The notes beneath the pieces were generated by a model, which saw nothing but the letters and a program-made list of their open reading frames with translations, was not told where the DNA came from and did no database searches. Positions 1 through 12,980 of a stretch of 23,919 nucleotides of DNA are shown here, piece by piece. The DNA lies in assembly GCA_013054445.1 (NCBI GenBank), contig JAAMPI010000873.1, positions 1-23,919 of the forward strand, written 5' to 3'. The stretch's first letter is position 1. The number at the start of each line of letters is the position of its first letter. The DNA is from Cudoniella acicularis (taxonomy: Eukaryota; Ascomycota; Leotiomycetes; Helotiales; Helotiaceae). The translations under genes were made by a program, and so were the position numbers.

Positions 1-289
1 GGTTTTATGATTTAGGTGGTTGATGTTTGATATGAAATTGTCCGTTTGCGGTTAAAGGGGTTCTCGGAAAATTAACCCCAGGTGCTGGCTTCCTAGGTAC
101 TCTAGTGTGGTCCGGTCAAACGTTTTTCCCTTCAAGACCGCCCATTTGCACTTCCCTTCCATCGCTCTCAAGCAAAGCACCCCACATCCCATCGACCTTT
201 AGCACATCAACTCACTCTCGCACGTACCAATAGCACATCTCGATGCGTATGCGACTTCATTTTCACCAGACCAGGGTCCGCTTCTCGAA
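1..289. other. Upstream region of the Ulp1-type gene
   Basis: I see no gene here. From about 120 to 240 the plus strand is rich in C and T, as is common for promoters and 5' leaders of filamentous fungi, so this probably holds the promoter and leader of the SUMO protease gene. An ATG at 243 opens a 16-codon frame that stops just before the likely true start at 290; it could act as a small upstream ORF if it is transcribed. Confidence 0.4.
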
Positions 290-2049
290 ATGAGCAGACT
301 CAAGCGAAGATATTCTGATTTTGAAGTAATCGCGCCGACCTTCGCTCCAGGATCATAATGTGAGGCTAACATTTCTCTCAGCAACTGGACTGTACAGACA
401 CTACGGCTTTGCCTACAATGGGCTCAATCTACTCCACGCTCAGCAGGTTCGGGAGCTGGTTAAGTTCATGGGTCGCGCCTGAAAGTTACACGAACATACC
501 TGCCACGAACGATGGTAAGAGCACAACGCCTTTCATCAATCTGCTAATTTAACACACGGGTAGATGTTACGAACACACATGTTGTATTTCCTCAGTCTCT
601 AGCCGAAAACTCCCAACCTCTTAAGAGACCGAAAATAGGCGATTGGGAAGAACCACATCGAGAACAACGAGGAGAGCCACGAAAGGCGCCGCGAAAAGAG
701 CAACGAGGTAAACAACAAAAGAACCGAGCCTTTCAAAGTTCTAATTCAGCATCCCACGAGAAACGAAAAGGAGGGCGTGGAACTTTGGATATTTCGAGCT
801 GTAGTAGCGAGGGGGAGCCGCCAGAAAGATCAGCCAATTCTGGGAACCACCCAACCCTAGTCTGCTGAAGATACACCGCCATTATGAGAGCTCTACGGAG
901 GGACAACGGGACATCATCTTGTCAGATGGGGGAGAAGACCATGCTTCAAACTCTTCTCCATCGAGTCCATCATCTCCACCAACTATCAGCCGGCCACTCG
1001 ACACCATATCCACAGCTAGTATAGCCCAACATCCACATAGGCCAAATAGTCTTGGGAAGAATCAAGTGAGAATTGACATGGGAGGCCGCAATTCCAGTGA
1101 TCTGGATTTGGCCCAGCGTATGGAGAAGTTATTAAACCAACCTGGAGAGCAAAACGAAGATAAGCAGTTTAGCCCCTCGGGATACATGCAAGAAAAACGT
1201 GCGAGATTAGCCAAGGAACGAAAAATTCGCGAGAAGAAAGAGGCAATTCTAGCTGCAAGAGCGCAACGTCTCACACGCCGCTTTCCGTCTCAGGCATTGG
1301 TTGAGCCGCTATCACCAGCTTGGGAGGACAAGGTTAACCGGATCCTGCATATGGGAAATCATGAGCAGATTATTACCACTTCCATTGGCGGGACTGAACT
1401 ACGAATCAAAGACTTTGCTACACTATTAGGCAACCGGTCCTGGCTCAACGACGAGATCATTAACACCTACATCGAGTGGATAGTGGATGCCGCGAATAAA
1501 GCAGCCATCGCTGATGCAAAGGAATTGGGCGAGCGAAGCAGTACTGTCCCGAAGTTCATTGCGCACAACAGTTTCTTCTGGAACAACTTAAAGAAGAAAG
1601 GGCCGGAGTCCACTGCTGGTCTCATGAGGAGAAAGAAAGCGCCTGGCGACAAGCTCTTGGAGGTCGACTCCGTATTCGTTCCAATATGTAGAGGAAACCA
1701 CTGGACAATTGGAACTGTCCGACCAGTTGCAAAAACCATCGAATATTTTGATAGCATGGGTGGTGGCTCGCAAGATTTCGTCAGGGAGATGCGGGGATGG
1801 CTCAAATTCCAGCTCGGTAATTCCTACATTGAGGAGGAGTGGACGGTGCCCAGGACCGGGTGTGCTCGACAGAACAATGGCTACGATTGTGGAGTCTTTG
1901 TCTGCACAAACGCTTTCTGCGTTACCATGGGCCTGGATACATGGTGTTATAAAGAGCGGGATATGACGCAGCAGCGCAGAAACATAGCTGCGTTGTTAAT
2001 CAACCGTGGTTTTGTGGGGGATTTCTCATGGGATAAGGTTGGGCGGTAG
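290..2049 (+). CDS. ulp1: Ulp1-type SUMO protease (C48 cysteine peptidase)
   Basis: The predicted enzyme cleaves SUMO precursors and SUMO conjugates, usually near nuclear pores. The C-terminal half is a C48 domain: a SWLNDEIIN motif near 1438-1464, catalytic His 1699-1701 (GNHWTIG), Asp 1750-1752 (YFDSM), oxyanion Gln 1870-1872 and nucleophile Cys 1888-1890 (GYDCGVF). Exons: 290-325, 382-514, then 564 onward. I prefer the ATG at 290 because intron 326-381 (GTAATC, branch GCTAAC, acceptor CTCAG) joins in frame to the ATG at 418, adding 24 residues; 418 is the alternative. Intron 515-563 is clear. Between about 803 and 866 the frame shifts. Either one G is missing in the G5 run at 811-815 (about 551 residues if so), or there is a 125-nt intron at 801-925 (509 residues). 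The N-terminal half is low complexity and basic. The family call is firm; the N-terminal structure is not. Confidence 0.88.
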
Positions 2050-2829
2050 CATATTTGACTTTACGGCGTTCCGGCAGCGGAAAATGGATGATACCCAATT
2101 GTTTATATGCCAGGGAGCTGGGGAAGCTCAGTGGCAGCCATTACGGCGTTATTGGTCGGCATGAATACCCTCACCTGGGTCTTGTAGTAATGTTATTAGA
2201 AGCATCTAGCATTGAATAAGAGCTTCAGTGGATTTGTGTTGTGGGAGTGTAATGTTTTCCTGATGTTTTTGTGTTCGAAGCCTGCCTGTACTCGGTCCTG
2301 TTTTTCTCAAAGGGCCGTGGAAATTATTAAAGGCTAGTTAAGGTACTCACAGTACGATAGTAACCTATAGATATCGTGGTGATTAGTCTCTTTTCGCGTC
2401 CTTTCGTAATGTTCGTTTCATAAAGATAAGTGATTTTGCTCCTGTGAGGTATTCTTGACGCTACCTATATAGGCTAGCAAAAGCCCAGCCGAGTACCTGG
2501 AGGAGGTAGGTACTCTAGCGGGCGCCAAAAAAAAGTTGGCAAACTATTGGGCATTCTATGCGCCTGTGCCTCATGGCCAAGCCAGGTTCAGGGCTCTGGA
2601 TCCAGCCCCGCCGATGGTGTGCAGTCTCGCAGTGCAGCCAAAGAGCGTTGACGGCAAAAGCAAACACCAACCTTCTCCGAGGCATCCTGGTGATTCTGGC
2701 TTCGAGTCTCTCTATAACGCGAACGCATGATCGTACACAACCCCGCCAACCCGTCCGATCGCCCTCGAGCTCTGCATCTTGCATCTGATGCGAATGCGAA
2801 TGCTGATTGCATCGCAGTGACCAGCGGCA
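2050..2829. other. Intergenic region between the Ulp1-type and WDR48 genes
   Basis: This tandem intergenic stretch should hold the Ulp1-type 3' UTR and the WDR48 promoter. Frames between 2515 and 2830 on both strands are open but overlap each other and resemble no protein I know. I see no RNA gene or repeat. Confidence 0.5.
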
Positions 2830-6113
<3,284 letters not shown>

Positions 6114-6474
6114 ATGTCCACTGAGAAACCGAATACAATATGAGCAAATTTCACACTATATAGTCCAAATAAATGTAATTACAGCTAGATGCTCGTCTCA
6201 AGGGTTGTATATTCAAATTTTTAAACCTCTCACTGGATTCTTCGATGTAAATTACCAGCTTATTGTAGCATTGATAACTCATTTCAGTGTTAATAACTTT
6301 CTAATCATACATATTATAAAGGCGGCCACTAAGTTTCCGAGATCTCTGTGGCGGCTTATAGACATACAATACAAGCTTTTGTACATTTCTTGCTCTAGGG
6401 CTCATTCCCAGCTATAGTACAGTCGAGATTTCGAAAATGTGTGAGAAGCGTTCAGGATTTAGTTCTTCCCAATG
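6114..6474. other. Convergent intergenic region
   Basis: This AT-rich stretch lies between the 3' ends of the WDR48 gene (+) and the Pet8-type carrier gene (-). It probably consists of the two 3' UTRs and polyadenylation regions. The 70-codon frame at 6205-6417 looks non-coding, and I see nothing else. Confidence 0.5.
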
Positions 6475-7341
6475 TTATCGATTTTGTCTTTCAGAGATGG
6501 AGTTAGCAGCCCATTGGTAGGATCCCAAAAATATGGCGCCGCCAGCACTTATCCATAATACTCGCGGACCAATTCCAGCGAAGAAGGCTCTCGGACCACT
6601 ATCCTTCAATATCTGCTTCAGAAGTGGGATCATAGCAGTTTTCTCCTTTGCCAACATCATCCTCGTCTTCAAAACATCCAATGGCGTAGTAAAACCAGCA
6701 GCAATAGCCCCAGCTGCACTCCCAAATAATCCGCTCTCCAAAGCAGTGATCCCATCTTTCCCTGTTTTCCGCCGTCTGTATTCCTTCATTGATTCCCAGA
6801 GCGGAAATTGTATGACCGTGAAAGGCACTTCCCGCATTATTGTGACCGACCAGCCCCGATATAGCTCTCTCCATACGCCAGAAACCCTAATGCTTCGATG
6901 TTGTGAGAGAATGGCACTGAGAGCCGAAAGAGAAGACGGATGCTGCCCTGCTTGAGCCCTCTGCTTCACCACCTCTGTTGGCACCCTCACCGCGCACGCT
7001 GCTACCTCCCCCAAGCTCGCCGCGACCATGTGCTCAACCGGCGCCTCCCATTCTCCAATCTCGGCCCCGGTAACTTGTCGAGCGTGCCGCCTTGCTGACA
7101 GGAAGGACTTCGAATATTCGTATGTGCAGAAGAAGAGTGCTGCGCCGGGCGCGGATCCAATGATGGCACTACCGACGCCGCGATAGATACCCGTGAAGCC
7201 GCCTGAGGCAAGGAAACCAGATGAAGATTGAAGGCGTGTTTTGAGGGTGTCGAGAGGATAAAGGGAGAGGTCGACGGTGGTTCCTGCGAGTGCACCTGAG
7301 AGCAGGGCCGTGGTAAAGGTGGGGTTGGTTTGGGAAGACAT
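6475..7341 (-). CDS. pet8: Mitochondrial S-adenosylmethionine carrier (Pet8/SAMC type)
   Basis: Members of this subfamily exchange cytosolic S-adenosylmethionine for mitochondrial S-adenosylhomocysteine across the inner membrane. The protein is 288 residues from the ATG at 7341, typical for the family; the frame is open for 18 more codons upstream, but the later Met (MSSQTN) matches the usual start just before the first helix. Three mitochondrial-carrier repeats are visible with signatures PLDTLKTR (from residue 29), PTEVVKQR and PLDVLKTR, and each is followed by the usual Gly-rich second half (for example GIYRGVGSAIIGSAPGAALF). It is a single exon with no break. It converges on the WDR48 gene and diverges from the TilS-type gene with 251 nt between starts. 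The carrier fold is certain; the SAM substrate rests on subfamily resemblance. Confidence 0.9.
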   Translation of the reverse strand: MSSQTNPTFTTALLSGALAGTTVDLSLYPLDTLKTRLQSSSGFLASGGFTGIYRGVGSAIIGSAPGAALFFCTYEYSKSFLSARRHARQVTGAEIGEWEAPVEHMVAASLGEVAACAVRVPTEVVKQRAQAGQHPSSLSALSAILSQHRSIRVSGVWRELYRGWSVTIMREVPFTVIQFPLWESMKEYRRRKTGKDGITALESGLFGSAAGAIAAGFTTPLDVLKTRMMLAKEKTAMIPLLKQILKDSGPRAFFAGIGPRVLWISAGGAIFLGSYQWAANSISERQNR

Positions 7342-7592
7342 TTTAGATCTCTGGAAATTGATAAAGAGATCAGACAGCTCTAAATCTATTATCAAGGCAG
7401 AGGCCGAGGCCTAGGTGAATAGTGGTTGGGATACATAGGGGGTGGGTGTGGAGTATGTGTAATGTCGAACTCGTCTATCTCGACAAATAATTTTTCTAGA
7501 TGTGCTGATTACACAATCTATCGCAACCACACTAATCGGGCAACAAGCTCACACTTAAATTTGAAAGATCTCCAAACGATTCTGAGCATGGA
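7342..7592. promoter_or_regulatory. Divergent promoter region of pet8-type and tilS-type genes
   Basis: These 251 nt separate the two start codons of oppositely oriented genes, so both promoters must lie here or inside the leaders. I see no decisive motif. Confidence 0.5.
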
Positions 7593-9474
7593 ATGGGTGT
7601 CACAAAATGCGTACTACAAGGTCTCCCTTCGAAGCCTCATCCGATCAAGGTTGAGACGTTTGTAAATGCATTATCTAGTATATGGAAACGCCCCAGCAAT
7701 CAACATGAGGACACGTGGAAAAATTTGGTTAGTTTTACAATCTGAATATCGATTGCAGGTTAATCGATGCTGATTATGGTGTAATTCGGAAGGCCTTGCT
7801 ATCAGCGGCGGAGTTGATTCAATGGCATTGGCTGTCCTCTGCTCCCTAATGAAGAACGCCCTAACCAGGACTGACGCATATCGCGAGCTCCCCGACCATT
7901 TTCCACTGAAAGTCGATTTTAAAGCTTTCGTAGTAGATCATGGAGTCAGGGATGGAAGTTCTCATGAGGCCGAAGCTGTTGCAAATGTTCTTGAAGAACG
8001 AGGTACCATTAAAATGTTCTGCTGGAAGAACTCAACACTGATCCTATTATTTAGGCATTTCAACCCAGGTTCTGAAAATTGAGTGGCCCGGGGGCAATTC
8101 TCCAAAAGAATTGTCTAATTTTGAATCTTTGGCCAGGAAATATCGATACCAAGCTCTCGGTCAAGCATGTCTCAGCTCAGGAATTAATTCGCTGCTTGTC
8201 GCCCATCATCAAGACGACCAAGCCGAGGGTGTGTTAATGAGACTGATCAATGGCCATCGCAAGGTAGGGCTCGGGGGCATGAAAAATGAATCAGGCATAC
8301 CAGAATGTGATGGTATACACGGCGTTTACGAAAGTGGTAACCACGAGTATTTGGTCCACACCCCAAATGGCAAATCTATACATCGTTCGACGAAGTTCTC
8401 CTTAGAAAATGAGCGGTCACAAGCACAACTACTTGTGGAAACGGGCGGTGTCAGAATTTATAGGCCCCTTTTGGGGATGAGCAAAGAGAGTTTGATAGCC
8501 ACATGCGAGTTCGAGTGGATGGAATGGTTCGAAGATCATACAAACAAGGACCCCTCTCTTACGACAAGAAACGCTATCCGGCACATGTACAATACCTATA
8601 AATTACCTGCAGCACTCTCGAGGCCTGCCTTGCTGGAGTTGTCAGCAAGATGCAAAAGATAGCTTTGGATAGTTCTACTCTCACAGAACGAATCGTTGCC
8701 AAGTGCGAAGCAAGAAACTTTGAGACTCGGAGTGGCAAGTTGTCGGTTCGATTTCCAGACCTTAGTACTTTTCCTTTTCCTCCAGGGACCACCGAGAAAG
8801 AAAAGACTTTCATTGCGGCAAAAGTTATCCGGCGGTTTACAGACCTCGTTACCCCTGCCCAGTCCGTTGCAATTTCCGCCCTCCACAAGTCTGTTCAGTG
8901 GATTTTCCCTGAGCTCTTCCAAAATCCGGATATGAGGCGCCCCTCAGCTTTCACCATAGGAGGGGTCCAATTCGATTCAGTTGTCAGGTTCACCTCAACT
9001 ATAAGCCCTTTAAAACCCACTTGGGTTCTCTCCCGCGAAGTGCCTAAAGCCAGCCCTTTGTCAGATCACCTGCAAACCCTGATTCCACCCTCCAAATTTG
9101 ACCTCTGGTCTCCTTGGTTTCTCTACGACCGCCGCTTCTGGATTTGCTTGAACAACCGCACCGAGAACACTCTCCTGATTCGGCTCTTGCAGCCCTCGGA
9201 TATAGCACAAATACGAGATAAACATCCTAAAGTCATGCAAAAACTAGAGAACACCTTGAAGAGGTTGGCGCCAGGGAAGATACGGTGGTCGCTCCCGGTG
9301 ATTCTGTGGAAAGGAGCCCATGAGGCAGAGGATACCGTGGTAGCGCTGCCAACGCTTGATTGGAATTGCATGCCAGTCAAAGGGCTGCTGAAATGGAAAA
9401 TTAGGTACAAGAAGATATATACAGAGGGAATGTCCGAGTGCATTAACAAGTTAGCACAAGGTCAAGTGTTGTAG
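7593..9474 (+). CDS. tilS: TilS-type tRNA(Ile)-lysidine synthase, frame interrupted
   Basis: TilS enzymes use ATP and lysine to turn C34 of tRNA-Ile(CAU) into lysidine; in a fungus the target is probably mitochondrial. The PP-loop ATPase motif SGGVDS is near 7804-7821, and an AHHQDDQAE motif lies near 8200-8226. A block with RPLLGMSKE and then TRNAIRH is near 8462-8583. Intron 8003-8054 joins ERG to ISTQVLKIEW in frame. Exon 1 probably starts at the ATG at 7593 (HPIKVETFVNALSSIW is coding-like), but its junction to the PP-loop exon is unresolved: donors GTTAGT (7728) and GTATAT (7678) do not give a clean, good-scoring join to the only near acceptor (7792). A second break is at 8654-8657, where one added A in the A4 run would join ELSARCK to IALDSSTLTE and restore the frame to the stop at 9472. 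It may be an assembly error or a decaying gene. Confidence 0.85.
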
Positions 9475-9921
9475 ATGTTAAATATACATTTCACGAGACA
9501 AAATCTGTCATTTTTGCTCGGCCTGGAGGATAATGACTGCAAAAATAGCATATTACGTGTATCTTTAAATACCCCACTCTGATGTATGACAATTTAAGGC
9601 AAAACGAGTTTTATTGCAATGTAGTTATCTTTACAAAATGCTCATTTGTAATTTTGGCCCTTTGACAATATTCGTATTTGCCCGCCGTTTCCCTACGACC
9701 ATAACCTACAAGAGGGCTCGGGTATCCTGGAACGCCTATATCCTCGATTTACTCTCATAACGCCAGTTTAATGCATCCTCCCCCTTATAATGTACCATGG
9801 AGTACTTCCTCGGAGCTGTATACATCGTGGAGATCTTGTTAGAAGGCCCCCATTTCATTTCAAAGTATGGCCACGCCACCGTCTAATAAACACCTTCCAC
9901 ACGTCTAAAAACTTTGTTCCG
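9475..9921. other. Convergent intergenic region
   Basis: This stretch lies between the 3' ends of the TilS-type (+) and Sal1-type (-) genes. It is AT-rich at 9475-9670 and probably holds the 3' UTRs. I see no gene or repeat. Confidence 0.5.
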
Positions 9922-12358
9922 TCACTTCAGGTGCATTGCCTTCTTTGCGTTCTCGTAAACGACATAAGTGATACTGACAGCAGGCACGACCTTCAGAAGG
10001 TTAGGGGTAATGCCCTTGAAGAGACCTCTGAAGCCTTCGTTCCTGACTGTTTTCTGTGCAACATCCATAATGCTAGTATAGGTCGTTGGATGTAGCACAG
10101 TGCCCTGGGCCTGTAGGCGCGTTCTTAGAAGGTTGATTGGGTAGACTACACTTGCCCCGAATGCGCCAGAGAAGGCCCCAATACATCCTGTTGCGAAGGA
10201 ACCAGGAAGAGCATCATCTTCATGGCATCCTAGTAATTTTGCGTTTCGACGTGTCAAGGAGGCTTTAAGGAATTCGAAAGTGCCGAGATCGATTGCTGAA
10301 TAAGGAAACATGCCAACTAGGCCCATGGTCAAGCCGCGGTAGGACGAGCGAATGCCGCCTTGTTGATACATTTTTTTTGGCCGTAGCAATGATGAGTGCA
10401 TTGCCATGAAGACCCCCAGCGACTGTTTCGCATTGCATTCTGATGTTCATTTAGCTTTTGCGCGAGAAGTCTCAAAGGGGCAGCTTACCGAAACTTGAGA
10501 GTGTCTATTGGGTAAACGAACAATCTAGTGACAGCACATTAGTATACTTAAACTCCAGGGTAGAATGGAAATCTTACTGAGAAACGAGTCCCCCAACGCC
10601 GCCGGCCACAAATTTAGAATATGGATTAATACTCCCAGGATCACCGTGACCTTCAAGCTGGGCCAGAGCCCTTTTCGCAGCTTCATATGAGCCGAACTTT
10701 ATGGCAGACTCTGGCATGACCTTGACGACGTTCAACCCGTTTCCTAGAAAATGAGTATACGATTAATGATGGGCGGTGGAGTTCTTACCAGCAAACAAGC
10801 TGCGCATACCACCAGCTTTCCATAATTCACGCATTGCGTTGCCTAGCGGCCTCCCTACCGTCTTCGCGACGGCGGCCGCATCGCCTTTTTTTATGGCATC
10901 GATCGAGTCTTTTGCCGGTCCAGTACTGGCAATTAAATAGACCTAAAACGATTCAGTTGAAGGGTAATATGATTTAGGGTGCTAGTCTACCTTCAAACGG
11001 TCCAGTGGTGCGGTTGCGGTGCGAGATATGGCCCCGGCAATACCACCTGCAGCAAAATAACCTGTGAACACCCCAAAAGTTAGCTCAAAATATATCATTT
11101 CTTATGAGAAGTAGAAGATAATATTAACCAGGATCAGGCAAGATTTCAGACAGTAAGGACTTCTTGTAGGTCGCGTCAATTTCGTAAGACGTCTCATCAG
11201 TCAGCTCTTGCTGCTCTGTTGGTGTGCGATGTGATTTTGCGGGTTTTGGAAGTACTTGGTCGAGCTCTGACTCTAGCACGGCTTCAATAAAATGTGCTTG
11301 GTTGACTTCAGGCATGCTGTTGTCTGGTGTGGTTACAGCGACGGAAGCTGTAGACTGTTCTATTTCTGATTGAAAAGGCCGAATGGCTTTCGGCGGCTCT
11401 GCGATTTTTATGATAACTCCAAACAGCGCTGAAAGAAATGTTGCTCTACCTAATCCTTCTAAAGTTTCCTCGCTGATTGAAGTATCGCCTTCCGCGTTAA
11501 TTGAGATAGTAGAAGAGTAGTAAGATAAGATCTCTTTCAGTTCTGGCGTTTGAGTATTTGTAGGGAGAAAGAGCAAAAAGTTTCTGCATCGATGTCAGTG
11601 AATTATTTTATGTTCAGAGCCACAATTCTTTTGGGGGTTCCATGTTTGGCGATATGGTCAAGTCTGGCAAGAGATACCGCCTTGAAGAAAAGTACTCAGG
11701 GCAGCTTGCCGGGCCTGCCACGGAAACGACAACAAAACTTATATGTGCTTACCTCCATTCAGAAAATGTTATATATCCCTAAATCACCTCTAATATTAGG
11801 AAATAACATCAGATATGTAGTGGGCTGTAGAGACGAACATCATGATTTTGGTCCACCTCAGCAAAGAACTGGTCAAGCTTCGAGTTTGGCACTGTAAGGC
11901 CCGCTCTCTGGAACGCGGCTCGAAGCTCTGCCTTGTCGAGTTTCCCATTGTGATCGCGGTCTATTGACTTGAAGAGAGCCAGGAGCTCCTTCTCGGTGTT
12001 CTCTACGAAAATGCGAAACTCTGGTTGGGGAGGCAAATTAGTAAAATGACTTTTTTATTTTATAAAAACAGACATAAACAGTTTGTGCGACTTACCCTCG
12101 TACTGGATGATCTGATCGCCATTTTTGTCCATTGCCTTGACGACGTCCTTGAGCATATCGTTTGCATTTTTAAGAGCTGCTAAAGCTGTTAGCACTGCTG
12201 GAAGGAGGGGTACGAGAGGTGTGCTTGCGGTGGTCAATTCTTCTGAGACCCTTCCTCAAGCCATTGAGGTCCAATTCGCCTTTATTCTGGGGATCAAGCT
12301 TGTGCCACAGCTGCTCAATGCGAGCATCCCTCGAGTTTTGGCTCTCCGGGATCTCCAT
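9922..12358 (-). CDS. sal1: Calcium-regulated mitochondrial carrier (Sal1/SCaMC type, EF-hands)
   Basis: Family members exchange ATP-Mg/ADP for phosphate across the inner membrane and are switched by Ca2+ on the N-terminal EF-hands. Exons (minus strand): 12358-12229, 12176-12096, 12020-11839, 11778-11753, 11583-11129, 11061-10991, 10942-10789, 10743-10578, 10524-10489 and 10439-9922. EF-hand loops are DPQNKGELDLNG (degenerate end), DKNGDQIIQYEE, DRDHNGKLDKAE and DQNHDGYITFSE. A linker of about 130 residues precedes three carrier repeats with PLDRLKVY, PIDTLKFR and PINLLRTR (Asn in place of Asp/Glu in the last). All joins keep frame except one point: the A8 run (plus-strand T8, 10371-10378) has one base too many between IIATAKK and MYQQGG. 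Removing one base gives 605 residues. Intron 1 is GC-AG, and exon 4 is only 26 nt. Confidence 0.9.
11753..11778 (-). other. 26-nt micro-exon coding for EF-hand 4 residues
   Basis: This is bounded by TTTAG upstream and GTAAGC downstream. It encodes GYITFSEW plus two bases of an Arg codon, completing the loop DQNHDGYITFSE begun in exon 3 and joining to NFLLFLP in exon 5. The downstream intron (11752-11584) is 169 nt, the longest in the gene. Confidence 0.85.
12177..12228 (-). other. GC-AG intron with tandem TAGCAG acceptor
   Basis: The intron starts GCAAGC, has a GCTAAC branch motif and ends TTTAGCAG. Splicing at the last AG gives the family sequence IDHPLKNA; using the AG three bases earlier would add one Ala (IDHPALKNA). 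No GT donor nearby yields this conserved join. Confidence 0.8.
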
Positions 12359-12980
12359 CTTAGATTTCCTGACTGGGCCCTATCATTGCTTGCTCATGGT
12401 CCGCGAAGCAACTGCGTTCAAAAAGGACCGCGCTGGGGCTCGCAGGTAGCTATCATCGGTATGGAAAGGCCAGCATCGTTTGCGATATACTCACAGCACA
12501 GCAGCAGCGGATGCCTCGCGATTTTGCGTCGGAAAGTATGTTGATAATTCAAGACGGCAACAATGCAAGCCTTCGTCACGGGGAGGTCGTGGCTTTATTG
12601 CAGAAGAGGCGTTTGTCGAGTGTTCCAGTGTTCCGATAAGGTCGCTTGTGATTATCGGATCAAGCTCGGATCAAGCTGTGAAGGCTTGGCACTCATTGCC
12701 TGGCCTGGTTGCTTAACTCCAACAATAGAGCCTTTGCCTCTGAATAAAGAATCCCACAACTGACACAGTCCTCCAAAATCCTACTCACAACGGCTCTGAG
12801 TGTCTGGTCCTGACTTGGGACCCATCTCTCCTTTTGTTGTGCTGCTTCTTTTTCTCCCTGGACTGCGTCGCCTGGGCTCAAGGCGCCTAAGCTCTCAACC
12901 TCGTGGAAATCGCATTCAATTTCGATTGGGCATGCTGCCTATATACAAGGCTTCTACGGCGAGGCGCCATTACCACTGAA
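12359..12980. promoter_or_regulatory. Divergent promoter region of sal1-type and ssn8 genes
   Basis: This region of 622 nt lies between the two start codons. Several overlapping frames (12480-12763 on plus, 12693-12881 on minus) are open but lack recognisable protein features. I infer that both promoters are here; I cannot name a binding site. Confidence 0.45.

Noticed and set aside
94..2518. The same 12-mer TAGGTACTCTAG upstream of two genes (94-105 and 2507-2518)
   Set aside because: Several shared 12-mers are expected by chance in 24 kb, and the flanks do not match.
8648..8663. Programmed -1 ribosomal frameshift in the TilS-type gene
   Set aside because: A -1 shift would restore the frame, but TGC AAA AGA TAG has no canonical X XXY YYZ slippery heptamer, and I saw no obvious following stem. 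A missing base is simpler.
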